DNA of 64,000 nucleotides from Collinsella sp. MSK.8.10. GTDB taxonomy: Bacteria > Actinomycetota > Coriobacteriia > Coriobacteriales > Coriobacteriaceae. The DNA lies in NCBI RefSeq assembly GCF_019041915.1, contig NZ_JAHPYF010000001.1, positions 620,001-684,000 of the forward strand. Reading direction: 5' to 3'. The notes under the pieces were generated by a model. That model had not been told where the DNA came from. It searched no databases and worked only from the letters and a program-made list of their open reading frames with translations. Position 1 is the stretch's first letter. Each line of letters opens with the position of its first letter. Positions 1 to 8,074 of this stretch are shown here, piece by piece. The position numbers were made by a program, and so were the translations under genes.

Positions 1-1
1 C

Positions 2-424
2 GGAGCGCCCATGCGCTTTGGCGGATTCGGATGTTGCAGCCTGCCCATGGGAGGCCTGCTACTCAACTATCGAATCGACTTCGACACTCTTGCGGTTAAC
101 ATGTCCTCCGGCATCCCTTACGCCATCTGCGACCTATATTGCCCGGCCGCCGGAGTCGACAACGAATACAACGGAATTGGGCATGAGCTTCAAAACGCTC
201 GCATCCACGATGGCAATCGAAATAATGGCCTCAAGGCAATGGGCATCCACGTCCTGGTTATCAATCGCGACCAAATGAAAGACCTTGTTGCACTCGAAGC
301 CTTCGCCCAAACGATGCATCGACTCGCAGGAGTCCGATTCCGATATCGCATCAAGGGCTATCGCAAGCGTCAGGCCGCTTGGCTCAACGCTCTGCGGGCC
401 GGAATCGGCCTTGCGCCGGTCTAA
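2..424 (+). CDS. VSR/DUF559-like nuclease-fold protein, 5' end cut by window
   Basis: The open frame runs in from the left edge and stops with TAA at 422-424, so only the C-terminal part (about 140 residues) is visible. It shows the spacing of a small PD-(D/E)XK or VSR-like nuclease core: Asp in CDLYCP, then Glu in DNEYNG about 11 residues later, then a His, an Arg, a Leu and a GIHVLVINRDQM strand-turn. Collinsella genomes carry many such orphan proteins with an N-terminal helix-turn-helix-like part that would lie outside this window. That comparison is from memory and is an inference. No partner gene is visible. The substrate is unknown, and the catalytic set may be degenerate. Confidence 0.5.
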   Translation, partial: GAPMRFGGFGCCSLPMGGLLLNYRIDFDTLAVNMSSGIPYAICDLYCPAAGVDNEYNGIGHELQNARIHDGNRNNGLKAMGIHVLVINRDQMKDLVALEAFAQTMHRLAGVRFRYRIKGYRKRQAAWLNALRAGIGLAPV

Positions 425-458
425 ACGGCGAATCACCCGTGCGCCGTCGAACAGGGCT

Positions 459-660
459 GGACAGTTAGTTCAAATACGTATAAATAGACACATTGAATTA
501 GGCTGTTTTGCAGCTATCTCTATACCATTCGCCCTATTTGAAAGCGGGGTAGACTTCAAAACAGCGTCATATGGACTAACTAAAGTTCCAAAACAACGTA
601 TCGGCATTGAATTGAGCAATTCGAGTCCTCAGAACTTATACGTATCTGAACTAACTGTCC
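459..660. repeat. MITE-like fold-back element with 25-bp terminal inverted repeats
   Basis: The left arm at 459-483 (starts GGACAGTTAGTTCA) is the reverse complement of 636-660 in 24 of 25 positions. A second, internal inverted repeat (GCTGTTTTG at 502-510 with CAAAACAGC at 557-565) sits inside. The element is AT-richer than its surroundings and holds no convincing gene. I see no clear target-site duplication. It separates the truncated gene on the left from pth. The rest of this 351-bp gap (425-458 and 661-775) shows nothing else. Confidence 0.6.
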
Positions 661-775
661 ACCTCGGATTTTGACGGCCGTCCAAACGCCCCCAAACAAC
701 CTCAATTGCCCTCCATTTGACAGCGGCAACAGGGTCGCTCACCATAGCAGGCGACAAATCAACGAAAGGATGAAC

Positions 776-1405
776 ATGGCAGCTGCACAGCCGCTTAAGA
801 TTCGCATGGTTGCCGGACTTGGCAACCCTGGCGATGAGTATGCCGAGACCCGCCACAACGCCGGTTTTAAGGCGATCGACGAGCTGGCCCGTCAGGCCGG
901 CGTCACGTACTGGAAAAACCAAGCAGGCGCCGAGGTCGCGCTCATCAACATCAACGATGCCGAGGAAGAGAACGGCAAGCGCCAGATTGTACTGGTCAAG
1001 CCGCAGTCGTACATGAACACCTCGGGCGGGCCCATCTCCAAGCTCTGCCGCGAGTACAAGATCAAGGCCGAGGAGCTGCTCGTCATCCACGACGAGCTCG
1101 ATATTCCCGCCGGCGACGTGCGTGTTAAGGTGGGCGGAGGCCATGCCGGTCACAACGGCCTGCGCTCCATCATCGACAAGATGGGCAGCCGCGACTTTAG
1201 CCGTATCCGCACCGGCATCGGCAACCCTCCCGGCAAGATGGCCGTGGCAGACTACGTGCTCAAGCAGCTGCGCGCCCGCGAAGCCGAGGATTTCCAGGAC
1301 ACCTGCGCCCGCGCCGCAGATGCCGCCGGTCTGGCCATCGTCCACGGCGTAATCTACGCCCGCGATCACGTAAACGGCGCCGCTTCCGCCAACGGCAAGC
1401 ACTAA
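776..1405 (+). CDS. pth: peptidyl-tRNA hydrolase
   Basis: Cytosolic enzyme that cleaves peptidyl-tRNA released by stalled or aborted translation. The 209-residue product has the family hallmarks: GLGNPG near residue 14, the RHNAGF segment with the catalytic His and Asn, YMNTSG, and DELDIPAGDVRVK followed by GGGHAGHNGLRSI. The open frame extends upstream to 671 without a ribosome site. The start at 776 is chosen because AAAGGA ends five bases before it; ATG at 770 is an in-frame alternative. A TGTCCC-family foldback begins at the stop codon. Length is slightly above the usual 190 because of a short N-terminal extension. Confidence 0.95.
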   Translation: MAAAQPLKIRMVAGLGNPGDEYAETRHNAGFKAIDELARQAGVTYWKNQAGAEVALININDAEEENGKRQIVLVKPQSYMNTSGGPISKLCREYKIKAEELLVIHDELDIPAGDVRVKVGGGHAGHNGLRSIIDKMGSRDFSRIRTGIGNPPGKMAVADYVLKQLRAREAEDFQDTCARAADAAGLAIVHGVIYARDHVNGAASANGKH

Positions 1406-1441
1406 AACCTACCATTTAGAGATGTTTATTTTGGCAGGTTT
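1404..1441. repeat. AAACCTxCC foldback repeat, copy 1
   Basis: AAAACCTACC at 1404-1413 and GGCAGGTTT at 1433-1441 form an imperfect inverted repeat that overlaps the pth stop codon. Bases 1425-1441 are the exact reverse complement of 1568-1584, so this copy faces a second copy in the same gap. The third copy overlaps the purF stop. Confidence 0.6.
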
Positions 1442-1509
1442 CATCTGCGGAAACGCCGCGGCGGCTGCGTCGCAATAAACCCTGTGCCGCTATACATATG
1501 CAACGCTCC

Positions 1510-1551
1510 AAAGGGGGCCGGCCTCACCGAAGCGCGAGGCCGGCCCCCTTT
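1510..1551. terminator. strong GC-rich hairpin between pth and nfnA
   Basis: A perfect 16-bp stem (AAAGGGGGCCGGCCTC at 1510-1525 with its complement at 1536-1551) and a 10-base loop. It is followed only by a short, interrupted T run (GCCGTTTTG). It probably ends pth transcription, perhaps in both directions. This 372-bp gap also holds two AAACCTxCC foldbacks; nothing else is seen before nfnA. Confidence 0.65.
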
Positions 1552-1566
1552 GCCGTTTTGCCTGAT

Positions 1567-1604
1567 AAAACCTGCCAAAATAAACCTCTCCCCCTTTGGC
1601 AGGT
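1567..1604. repeat. AAACCTxCC foldback repeat, copy 2
   Basis: AAAACCTGCC at 1567-1576 and GGCAGGT at 1598-1604 flank the sequence AACCTCTCCCCC, a variant of the AACCTGTCCC core seen in the other copies. It is inverted relative to copy 1. Confidence 0.6.
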
Positions 1605-1777
1605 CGAAGTGGATAAACCCTGCTCCCAACCGCCGAAGACACACGTAAGTGACATGTCCATGAGGGTATAATTTGCACCGTATGTCTGCACAACGCCTGT
1701 GCGCGTACGGTTTTATTCGGGCTACCGTCCATTTCCGTGGAGGCACGGTTCGGCGGCCCTAACAAGAGAGGGGTTCT

Positions 1778-2617
1778 ATGTATAAGATCCTGGAGAAGAC
1801 GCAGTTCTCGGAGAAGGTGTTCAAGTTCCGCATCGAGGCGCCCGCAATCGCCAAGCATGCGCACGCTGGACAGTTCCTCATGGTCCGCGCCAACGAGACG
1901 GGCGAGCGCGTCCCGTTTACCCTGGCCGGCTGGAACGGTGACGAGGGCTGGGTCGAGTTCATCTTCATGGTGATCGGCAAGACCACCGAGATGCTGTCCA
2001 CTTACGAAGCCGGCGAGTCGCTGCGCGACGTCGTGGGCCCGCTGGGCGTTCCCACCGAGATGGCCGAGGGCCCCTGCGCCGTCATTGGCGGCGGCGTCGG
2101 CCTGGCAATTGCCTTCCCGGTCGCCAAGCACCTGGTCGAGACCGGTCACGAGGTGCACGCCATCATGGGCGCCCGCACCAAGGACCTCCTGCTCATGGAG
2201 GACCAGTTCCGCGAGCTCCTCGACGAGGACCACATCCATATCACCACCGACGACGGTTCCTACGGAGAGCAGGGCGTTGTCACCGCTCCGCTGGAGCGCC
2301 TGCTGCAGGACAAGGCCGTGAGCCAGGTCTTCTGCGTCGGCCCCGTTCCGATGATGAAGTTCTCGACCCTCACCGCCCAGAAGTACGATACCCCCATCAC
2401 CGCGTCGCTCAACCCCATCATGGTTGACGGCACCGGTATGTGCGGCTGCTGCCGCGTCGAGGTGGGCGGCGTGACCAAGTTCGCTTGCGTCGACGGCCCC
2501 GACTTCGATGCCACCCTGGTCGACTGGGATGACCTTCGTGCCCGCCAGGCCGCTTACCGTTCCGAAGAGGGCGAGTCCCTCAAGGCCTATGAGGAAAAGA
2601 GCTGCGCATGCCACTAG
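1778..2617 (+). CDS. nfnA: NADH-dependent ferredoxin:NADP+ oxidoreductase, alpha subunit (NfnA/SudB)
   Basis: Small subunit of the cytosolic electron-bifurcating transhydrogenase that couples ferredoxin and NADH to NADPH. The 279 residues show a ferredoxin-reductase-like FAD domain (RVPFTLAGW), a nucleotide-binding glycine-rich AVIGGGVGLAIAFPVAK near residue 105, and C-terminal [2Fe-2S] ligands in GTGMCGCCRVEVGG plus FACVDGP. GAGAGGGG precedes the ATG by a short spacer. The stop overlaps the nfnB start by 10 bp, so the two subunits are translationally coupled. The same family is sometimes named sulfide dehydrogenase B; the NfnA reading is favoured by the paired nfnB. Confidence 0.9.
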   Translation: MYKILEKTQFSEKVFKFRIEAPAIAKHAHAGQFLMVRANETGERVPFTLAGWNGDEGWVEFIFMVIGKTTEMLSTYEAGESLRDVVGPLGVPTEMAEGPCAVIGGGVGLAIAFPVAKHLVETGHEVHAIMGARTKDLLLMEDQFRELLDEDHIHITTDDGSYGEQGVVTAPLERLLQDKAVSQVFCVGPVPMMKFSTLTAQKYDTPITASLNPIMVDGTGMCGCCRVEVGGVTKFACVDGPDFDATLVDWDDLRARQAAYRSEEGESLKAYEEKSCACH

Positions 2618-4017
2618 TTAACGGTCGTTTCGTTGCCGATATGAAGTCGCCCCGCACCCCCGATAACGAGGAGCCGGCTGCCGAGCGCGCCTGCGACTTC
2701 CGCCCCGTCGACAAGGGCTTCACCGAGGAGATGGCGCTGGCCGAGGCCGAGCGCTGCCTCAACTGCAAGAAGCCGTTCTGTGTTGAGGGCTGCCCCGTCA
2801 ACATCAACATTCCCCGCTTTATCGAGCAGATCCGCGCGAAGGACTTCGGCGGCGCTCTCGATACCATCCGCGAGGACTCCATGCTTCCCGCCATCTGCGG
2901 CCGCGTCTGCCCGCAGGAGAACCAGTGCGAGGGCAAGTGCATCCGTGGTAAGAAGTCCGAGCCCGTGGCCATCGGCCAGCTCGAGCGCTTCCTGGGTGAT
3001 CGCCCCGAGCTCGCCTCCACGCCCAAGATGGCCCCCAAGAACGGCAAGAAGGTCGCCGTCGTCGGCTCCGGCCCGTCCGGCATCACCTGCGCCGGCGAGC
3101 TCGCCCGTAACGGCTTTGACGTTACCGTCTTCGAGGCCTTCTTCACCGGCGGCGGCGTGCTGGTCTACGGCATCCCCGAGTTCCGTCTGCCCAAGGCGGT
3201 CGTCAAGCGCGAGATTGACGGCCTGGAGGACATGGGCGTCAAGTTTGAGTACAACTCCGTCGTGGGCAACATGGCCACGGCCGAGGAGCTGTTCGAGCAG
3301 GGCTTCGACGCCATCTACGTGGCGACCGGCGCTGGCCTGCCCAAGTTCCTCAACGTCCCCGGCGAGAACCTGCCCAACGTCTTCTTCGCAAACGAGTACC
3401 TCACCCGCGTGAACCTGATGAAGGCCAACAAGTTCCCCGAGTACGACACCCCCACCAAGCACGGCAAGAACGTCGTTGTCTTTGGCGGCGGCAACGTGGC
3501 TATGGACGCCGTCCGTACCGCCAAGCGTCTGGGCGCCGAGCACGCCATCATCGCTTACCGCCGTACCGAGGACGAGATGCCCTGCCGTCGTGCCGAGCTG
3601 CACCACGCCAAGGCCGAGGGCGTCGAGGTTCTGCCGCTCGTTTCCCCGCTCGAGTTTGTCGCTGGCGAAGACGGCTCCGTGTGCGCCGTCAAGGTCCAGA
3701 AGATGGAGCTCGGCGAGCCCGACGAGTCCGGCCGTCGTCGCCCGGTGCCCATCGAGGGCGCCATCGAGGAGATCCCCTGCGACGTCGCGATCTCGGCTAT
3801 CGGCACCAACGCCAACCCCTTCGCAAAGAAGATCGGCGGCAAGATGGAGCTCAACAAGTGGGGCTACATCGTCGCCGACGAGGAGACCGGCCAGACCACC
3901 GATCCCCGCATCTGGGCCGGCGGCGACATCGTCACCGGTGCCGCTACGGTCATTCTGGCGATGGGCGCTGGCAAGAAGGCCGCCACTTCCATCACCAAGA
4001 GCCTGCTGGGCGAGTAA
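2608..4017 (+). CDS. nfnB: NADPH-dependent oxidoreductase, beta subunit (NfnB; GltD-like)
   Basis: Large subunit of the NfnAB transhydrogenase, also annotated as NADPH-dependent glutamate synthase small subunit. The 469 residues begin with the two-[4Fe-4S] domain (CLNCKKPFCVEGCP near 52-65 and ICGRVCPQENQCEGKC near 95-110). A GSGPSG FAD site follows (VAVVGSGPSGITCAGELA), then an NADP site (VVVFGGGNVAMDAVRTA), and GGDIVTGAATVILAMGAGK at the end. There is no glutamate synthase large subunit beside it and nfnA overlaps its start, so bifurcation is a better reading than glutamate synthesis. Confidence 0.9.
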   Translation: MPLVNGRFVADMKSPRTPDNEEPAAERACDFRPVDKGFTEEMALAEAERCLNCKKPFCVEGCPVNINIPRFIEQIRAKDFGGALDTIREDSMLPAICGRVCPQENQCEGKCIRGKKSEPVAIGQLERFLGDRPELASTPKMAPKNGKKVAVVGSGPSGITCAGELARNGFDVTVFEAFFTGGGVLVYGIPEFRLPKAVVKREIDGLEDMGVKFEYNSVVGNMATAEELFEQGFDAIYVATGAGLPKFLNVPGENLPNVFFANEYLTRVNLMKANKFPEYDTPTKHGKNVVVFGGGNVAMDAVRTAKRLGAEHAIIAYRRTEDEMPCRRAELHHAKAEGVEVLPLVSPLEFVAGEDGSVCAVKVQKMELGEPDESGRRRPVPIEGAIEEIPCDVAISAIGTNANPFAKKIGGKMELNKWGYIVADEETGQTTDPRIWAGGDIVTGAATVILAMGAGKKAATSITKSLLGE

Positions 4018-4045
4018 TCACCCTCAGCGCTAGCCATTAAACGGC

Positions 4046-4084
4046 AAAGTCCCTGTCGAGCACACGCTCGGCGGGGACTTTTTC
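4046..4084 (+). terminator. Rho-independent terminator after nfnAB
   Basis: AAAGTCCC(T)GTCGAGC pairs with GCTCGGCGGGGACTTT around a four-base loop and is followed by a T run. It lies 29 bp after the nfnB stop. Confidence 0.8.
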
Positions 4085-4099
4085 TATGCCGGCCGTCCC

Positions 4100-4134
4100 A
4101 CCACCACAAAGGTGCCTGTCCCCTTTGTGGTGGT
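4100..4134. repeat. TGTCCC-family foldback
   Basis: ACCACCACAAAGG (4100-4112) pairs perfectly with CCTTTGTGGTGGT (4122-4134), with the shared core GTGCCTGTCCCC between the arms. It sits 10 bp from the stop of the leftward kinase-like gene, between two convergent genes. Confidence 0.7.
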
Positions 4135-4143
4135 TTTGGTCGG

Positions 4144-4767
4144 TTAGCCTTCGAGTTGGGCCACCTTGTAGCGGTAGGCCGCGGCGATGACGTCCTTGCA
4201 GCCTTCGCGGCCCAGCTTGGCGCGGTTGACTACGATATCCTTACCGCTCGTCATCTTCCATTTGCCGGCACTGTAGCGCTTATAGAACGCCTCGCGCGCC
4301 TTCTGCTGCTGTTTGACCAGCTTGGCGCCCTTCTTTTTGTTAAGGCCACGCTTTTTGCGCACAATCTCGACGCGGTCCTCAAAGGGGGCTGTCACCAGCA
4401 CGGCAATGTGGTTGGGGTTGTTGCGCAGCAGATAATCGGACAGACGACCCTCGATAATGCAGCTCTCGGTCTCGCCCAGATCCAAAATCACCTGGCTCAT
4501 CTTTTGGAACAACTTATCCGAGTACGAACGCGCATCGTAGCGGTCGGGTAGGAACGCCATGTTCTCCACGGCCAGACGCTCGTCGTAGGCGGCCATCTTA
4601 TCGAGCGACTCGCCCGCGCGCAGCGATGCGCGCACCAGCAGCTCGTTATCGTACAGCGGAATCCCCAACTCGTCGGCAAGCATGCGACCAATCTCGTGGC
4701 CCTCGGCGCCAAAGTCGCGCGCGATGGTAATGACCACAGGATTCTTCTTATTCTCCAGATCGCTCAT
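4144..4767 (-). CDS. cytidylate kinase-like family protein
   Basis: 207 residues of the cytidylate-kinase-like P-loop family. The N-terminus VITIARDFGAEGHEIGRMLADELGIPLYDNEL carries the degenerate R-x-x-G-x-x-G P-loop and the conserved (Y)D found in this family. A Lys/Arg-rich lid (RKKRGLNKKKGAKLV) follows near residue 138, with a YSAGKWKMTSGKDIVVNRAKLG segment near the end. Family members are usually stand-alone proteins of unknown substrate, and nucleoside monophosphate phosphorylation is only presumed. GAAAGGA precedes the ATG. The gene is convergent with nfnAB, and no operon partner is seen. Confidence 0.75.
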   Translation of the reverse strand: MSDLENKKNPVVITIARDFGAEGHEIGRMLADELGIPLYDNELLVRASLRAGESLDKMAAYDERLAVENMAFLPDRYDARSYSDKLFQKMSQVILDLGETESCIIEGRLSDYLLRNNPNHIAVLVTAPFEDRVEIVRKKRGLNKKKGAKLVKQQQKAREAFYKRYSAGKWKMTSGKDIVVNRAKLGREGCKDVIAAAYRYKVAQLEG

Positions 4768-4831
4768 CGCGATTCCTTTCTAGCAAATGAGAAATAGGCG
4801 ATTCCTGATTCCCATTTTGTCACTTACGACC

Positions 4832-4939
4832 GTCCTGGTTTCCCAAGTGCGGCAGATTGCCCCGAAAGAGGAGCGCCGCGTACTAAATGTACGCAAGCGA
4901 CGATTGAGGGGCAAGGTGCCGTGCTTGGGGAAGCAGGAC
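4832..4939. repeat. long imperfect hairpin abutting the permease stop codon
   Basis: 32-base arms at 4832-4863 and 4908-4939 pair in 26 of 32 positions. Inside, GCGTAC (4878-4883) and GTACGC (4889-4894) form a second stem around TAAAT. The right arm ends on the first base of the permease stop codon. It is one of three long hairpins in the window (see 23502-23583 and 51924-52055). It may act as a terminator or be a mobile foldback. No other feature is seen in this gap. Confidence 0.65.
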
Positions 4940-5577
4940 TATGCGGCCACGATGCGGCGCTGATAGGCTCGGACCAGCAGCGAGATACCAAAGTTGAGCA
5001 CAAAGTACATCGCAAACACCAGGCCGTAGAGCATAAGCACCTGCGACAGATCGATCGCGTGGGCCATCACAACGTTGGCCGTGTACATGAGCTCAGCCAC
5101 GTTAATGCCCGAAAGATACGAGCTGTCCTTGATGACGGTCGTGCACTGGCTAAACAGCGCCGGAATGATCGTCTTAAACGTCTGCGGCAAAATGATGTAG
5201 CGCATGGTGGCAAAGAAGCCAAAGCCCTGGCTCTGTGCCGCCTCAAACTGGCCGCGCGGAATCGAGTTAAGGCCGCCGCGCACAATCTCGGCCATAACAG
5301 CGCTGGTAAACAGCGTAAAGGCGATGGTCGAAATCACAATGTCCAAACCCTGCACCGTAAAGTAGATAAACAGGATCCACAGCAGGTTTGGCGTGCAGCG
5401 GAACAGCTCGATATAGGCGCTCACCAAAATACGGAACGGGCGGGGCGCATAGCTCTTAACGAGCGCCAGCACCGTGCCAAAGATGAGCGAGAAAAAGATC
5501 GACAGCGCCGAGATCTCGATCGTCTTAACAAAGCCGCCCCAAATGTAGAGCAGGTTGGTCGCGTTGAAGATTTCCAT
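4939..5577 (-). CDS. polar amino acid ABC transporter permease (second permease)
   Basis: Inner-membrane subunit of a histidine/glutamine-type importer. The 212-residue protein has five or so hydrophobic segments, beginning at about residue 15 (TIEISALSIFFSLIFGTVLAL). The EAA loop that contacts the ATPase reads EIVRGGLNSIPRGQFEAAQSQGF near 115-137. It is the last gene of a four-gene leftward operon (ATPase, binding protein, permease, permease) and starts three bases after the previous permease. The two permeases would form a heterodimer. The substrate cannot be read from the sequence. Confidence 0.9.
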   Translation of the reverse strand: MEIFNATNLLYIWGGFVKTIEISALSIFFSLIFGTVLALVKSYAPRPFRILVSAYIELFRCTPNLLWILFIYFTVQGLDIVISTIAFTLFTSAVMAEIVRGGLNSIPRGQFEAAQSQGFGFFATMRYIILPQTFKTIIPALFSQCTTVIKDSSYLSGINVAELMYTANVVMAHAIDLSQVLMLYGLVFAMYFVLNFGISLLVRAYQRRIVAA

Positions 5578-5580
5578 GCG

Positions 5581-6327
5581 CTAGGCCTCCTCTACGTTGT
5601 CGAGCCCCAGCTCGGCCAGGCTCACGCCGCGCGGACGCTCCTTGGAGCGGCGCTCGAGCCACTGCACCAGCATGGCGAGCGGAAAGCAGATGATGAAGTA
5701 CATAAGGCAGCAGACGATATATCCCTGCAGGTAACCGTACAGACTCACAAAGTTGTCGGAACGGTACATAAGGTCGCCGCCGGCCACAAGCGCCAGCACC
5801 GACGTGTTCTTGACCAGGTTGAGCGCCTGGTTACACAGCGGCGGCAGAATGATCTTGAACGTCTGGGGCAGCACGATGTACCAGTATGCCTGCGCACGGG
5901 TGAAGCCCTGGCTCTGGGCCGCCTCCATCTGACCGCGCGGAACCGCCTCGATACCAGTGCGGATGACCTCCGAAATGTAGGCCGCGTGATACAGGCCCAC
6001 GCCCAAGAAGCCCAGCACGAACGGCGCGATGCGCACCGGCTGGTCGGCACCGGTTATGGCCTGCAAAAACTGCGGACCGGCCATGTACATAAAGAGCACC
6101 TGCACGGGCAACGGGGTGTTCTGGTAAAACTCCACGTACACGCGGCTTATGGCGCGCAGCACGCGCGAACGGGTGGTAGAGAACACGCCCAGCAGCGTGC
6201 CCAGCACCAGCGACAGCAGCAGACCGGCAACGACCACCTGCAGCGTCACGCCAAAGCCCTCCCAGAAGGGCCCCATGTTTTGAAATGTCGTCGACCAACG
6301 GTCGGCGTCAAATAATCCTTCGAGCAT
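5581..6327 (-). CDS. polar amino acid ABC transporter permease (first permease)
   Basis: 248-residue membrane subunit of the same importer. Hydrophobic segments start near residue 24 (GVTLQVVVAGLLLSLVLGTLLG). The ATPase-contact loop reads EVIRTGIEAVPRGQMEAAQSQGF, closely matching the partner permease. An upstream frame extends to 6360. The start at 6327 is preferred because AAGGAAGG lies just before it and the longer form would run into the end of the binding-protein gene. A charged C-terminal tail (QWLERRSKERPRG) is cytoplasmic. Confidence 0.9.
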   Translation of the reverse strand: MLEGLFDADRWSTTFQNMGPFWEGFGVTLQVVVAGLLLSLVLGTLLGVFSTTRSRVLRAISRVYVEFYQNTPLPVQVLFMYMAGPQFLQAITGADQPVRIAPFVLGFLGVGLYHAAYISEVIRTGIEAVPRGQMEAAQSQGFTRAQAYWYIVLPQTFKIILPPLCNQALNLVKNTSVLALVAGGDLMYRSDNFVSLYGYLQGYIVCCLMYFIICFPLAMLVQWLERRSKERPRGVSLAELGLDNVEEA

Positions 6328-6352
6328 TCGATTCCTTCCTTGGACGATGCGC

Positions 6353-7228
6353 CTATACAAGACCCCAGGTCTTGACCTCTTGGTCGAGCCAGCCGTCGGC
6401 CAGGCGATCGCAAATCACCTGATCGACCACGGCCGAAAGGTCGCAGCCCTTCTTGGTCGCCACGCCGTAGCCCTGCTCGCCAAACTTGACCTCGGGCTGC
6501 AGCAGCTCAACGGTCTCGTTCATGTAACCGGCCAGCGTGGAGCGGTCCATGGCAAAGACGTCGATATTGCCGGCGTCGAGCGAACTCTTGATGATGGGGT
6601 AGCCGCTAAAGGCCCTAAACTCGGGCTTACAGCTAAAGCCGTTGTCCTTGATCATCTGCTCGATCAGGCCCTGCGTGGTAGCGCCCTGGCTCACGCCAAT
6701 AACCTTGCCGTCCAAGTCCTCAATCGAGGTAAAGCCCGAACGCTTCTTGACCATGAGTCCCACGTAGTCGGTGCGGTACGGTGTCGAGAAATCCCAACTC
6801 TTCTTGCGCTCGTCGGTGATGGTGTAGGTCGCCGCGACCACGTCAAGCTGGCCGTTATCGATCAGCGGGCCGCGCGTCTTGGGCGTTACATCGGTAAACT
6901 CGACAAGCTCCTGGGCGCGGGCATCCTTGTAGCTCACGCCAAAGACGGCAGCGGCGATCTGGTAGCACAAATCGACTTCCATGCCCTCAAAGCGGCCCTT
7001 GGCGGTGTCGTAATAGCCGTAACCGGGAACGTCCTTCTTAACGCCGGCATTCAGATGGCCACGCGACTTAATGGCCGCAAGCTTGGACCCCTTGTCGGAG
7101 CCCTCGCCGCTGGTGGAGTTGCCGCAACCGGTAAGCGCGGCCCCCGTCAGCGTAAGCACACCGGCGCCCGCCAGCTGCAAAAAGTGACGGCGCGACACGG
7201 CCGCCCTCGTCATATCCGTCATGTCCAT
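6353..7228 (-). CDS. amino acid ABC transporter substrate-binding lipoprotein
   Basis: Extracytoplasmic solute-binding protein of the importer, 291 residues. The N-terminus SRRHFLQLAGAGVLTLTGAALTGC combines a twin-Arg-like SRRHFL with a lipobox ending in Cys, so it is a lipoprotein, possibly Tat-exported. The rest follows the family-3 solute-binding fold: RGHLNAGVKKDVPGYGYYD, GMEVDLCYQIAAAVFG, and GQLDVVAATYTITDERKKSWDFSTPY. GTG at 7231 is an alternative start. The ATPase stop lies only eight bases upstream. Binding of a polar amino acid such as Glu or Gln is likely, but the ligand is not determined. Confidence 0.9.
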   Translation of the reverse strand: MDMTDMTRAAVSRRHFLQLAGAGVLTLTGAALTGCGNSTSGEGSDKGSKLAAIKSRGHLNAGVKKDVPGYGYYDTAKGRFEGMEVDLCYQIAAAVFGVSYKDARAQELVEFTDVTPKTRGPLIDNGQLDVVAATYTITDERKKSWDFSTPYRTDYVGLMVKKRSGFTSIEDLDGKVIGVSQGATTQGLIEQMIKDNGFSCKPEFRAFSGYPIIKSSLDAGNIDVFAMDRSTLAGYMNETVELLQPEVKFGEQGYGVATKKGCDLSAVVDQVICDRLADGWLDQEVKTWGLV

Positions 7229-7236
7229 CACCGCAC

Positions 7237-7968
7237 CTAGTGCAGAATCTTGGACAGGAACTCGCGGCAGCGCGGGTTCTCGGGGTTATCGAAGAAGTGC
7301 TCGGGCGTGCCCTCCTCCAGGATGCGGCCGTCCTCCATAAAGATGACGCGGTCGGCCACCTGGCGCGCAAAGCCCATCTCATGCGTCACGCAGATCATGG
7401 TGATATCCTCCTGCGCGAGCTCAATCATAACGTCCAGGACTTCCTGGACCATCTCTGGGTCGAGCGCCGAGGTCGGCTCGTCAAACAGGATGATGGGCTG
7501 CTTGGTGCACAGGGCACGGGCGATGGCGATGCGCTGTTGCTGACCACCCGAGAGATTCTGCGGATACTCGCCGGCCTTATGCGCCATGCCGACGCGCTTG
7601 AGCGCAGCGATGGCGATCTCGGTCGCCTCCTCCTTGCTCTTCTTTTGCAGCTTGATGGGCGCGAGCGTCAGGTTGCCGAGCACCGTCATGTTGGGATACA
7701 GGTTGAACTGCTGAAACACCATGGAACTATACTTGCGAGCCATCTCCAGGTGATTCTTTTTGGTGAGCGGCGTACCGTCGATGACGACCTCGCCCGACGT
7801 GGGCTCCTCCAGATAATCGACGCAACGGATGAGCGTCGACTTACCCGAACCGGAAGGCCCGATCATTACGAGCTTCTCGCCGCGCTTGACGGTGAGATTG
7901 ATATCTTTGAGCACATGCAGGTCGCCAAAGTACTTGTTGAGATGCTTGATCTCGATCATGTCTGCCAT
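7237..7968 (-). CDS. glnQ: polar amino acid ABC transporter ATP-binding protein
   Basis: Cytosolic ATPase of the importer, 243 residues. Walker [10 protein letters not shown] near residue 38, Q-loop [17 protein letters not shown], signature LSGGQQQR near 141, Walker [17 protein letters not shown], and switch VTHEMGFA are all intact. It is the first gene of the four-gene operon. AAGGGA precedes the ATG. The family name GlnQ describes the type and not a proven glutamine specificity. Confidence 0.92.
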   Translation of the reverse strand: MADMIEIKHLNKYFGDLHVLKDINLTVKRGEKLVMIGPSGSGKSTLIRCVDYLEEPTSGEVVIDGTPLTKKNHLEMARKYSSMVFQQFNLYPNMTVLGNLTLAPIKLQKKSKEEATEIAIAALKRVGMAHKAGEYPQNLSGGQQQRIAIARALCTKQPIILFDEPTSALDPEMVQEVLDVMIELAQEDITMICVTHEMGFARQVADRVIFMEDGRILEEGTPEHFFDNPENPRCREFLSKILH

Positions 7969-8074
7969 GAATGTCCCTTCCCTGCGTTTACACGAGTTGA
8001 ACTATTGTACGGAAAGAACCACGTTTCCGCAGCCCACACTACATTCCCGTAAAGAACCCGCAACCTTTAACCCA

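Noticed and set aside
285..674. 129-residue open frame across the MITE-like element
   Set aside because: It runs from within the nuclease-fold gene through the inverted repeats. No ribosome site, no motif.
2608..4017. Reading nfnB as glutamate synthase small subunit
   Set aside because: No large subunit nearby, and it overlaps an nfnA gene, which fits the bifurcating enzyme.
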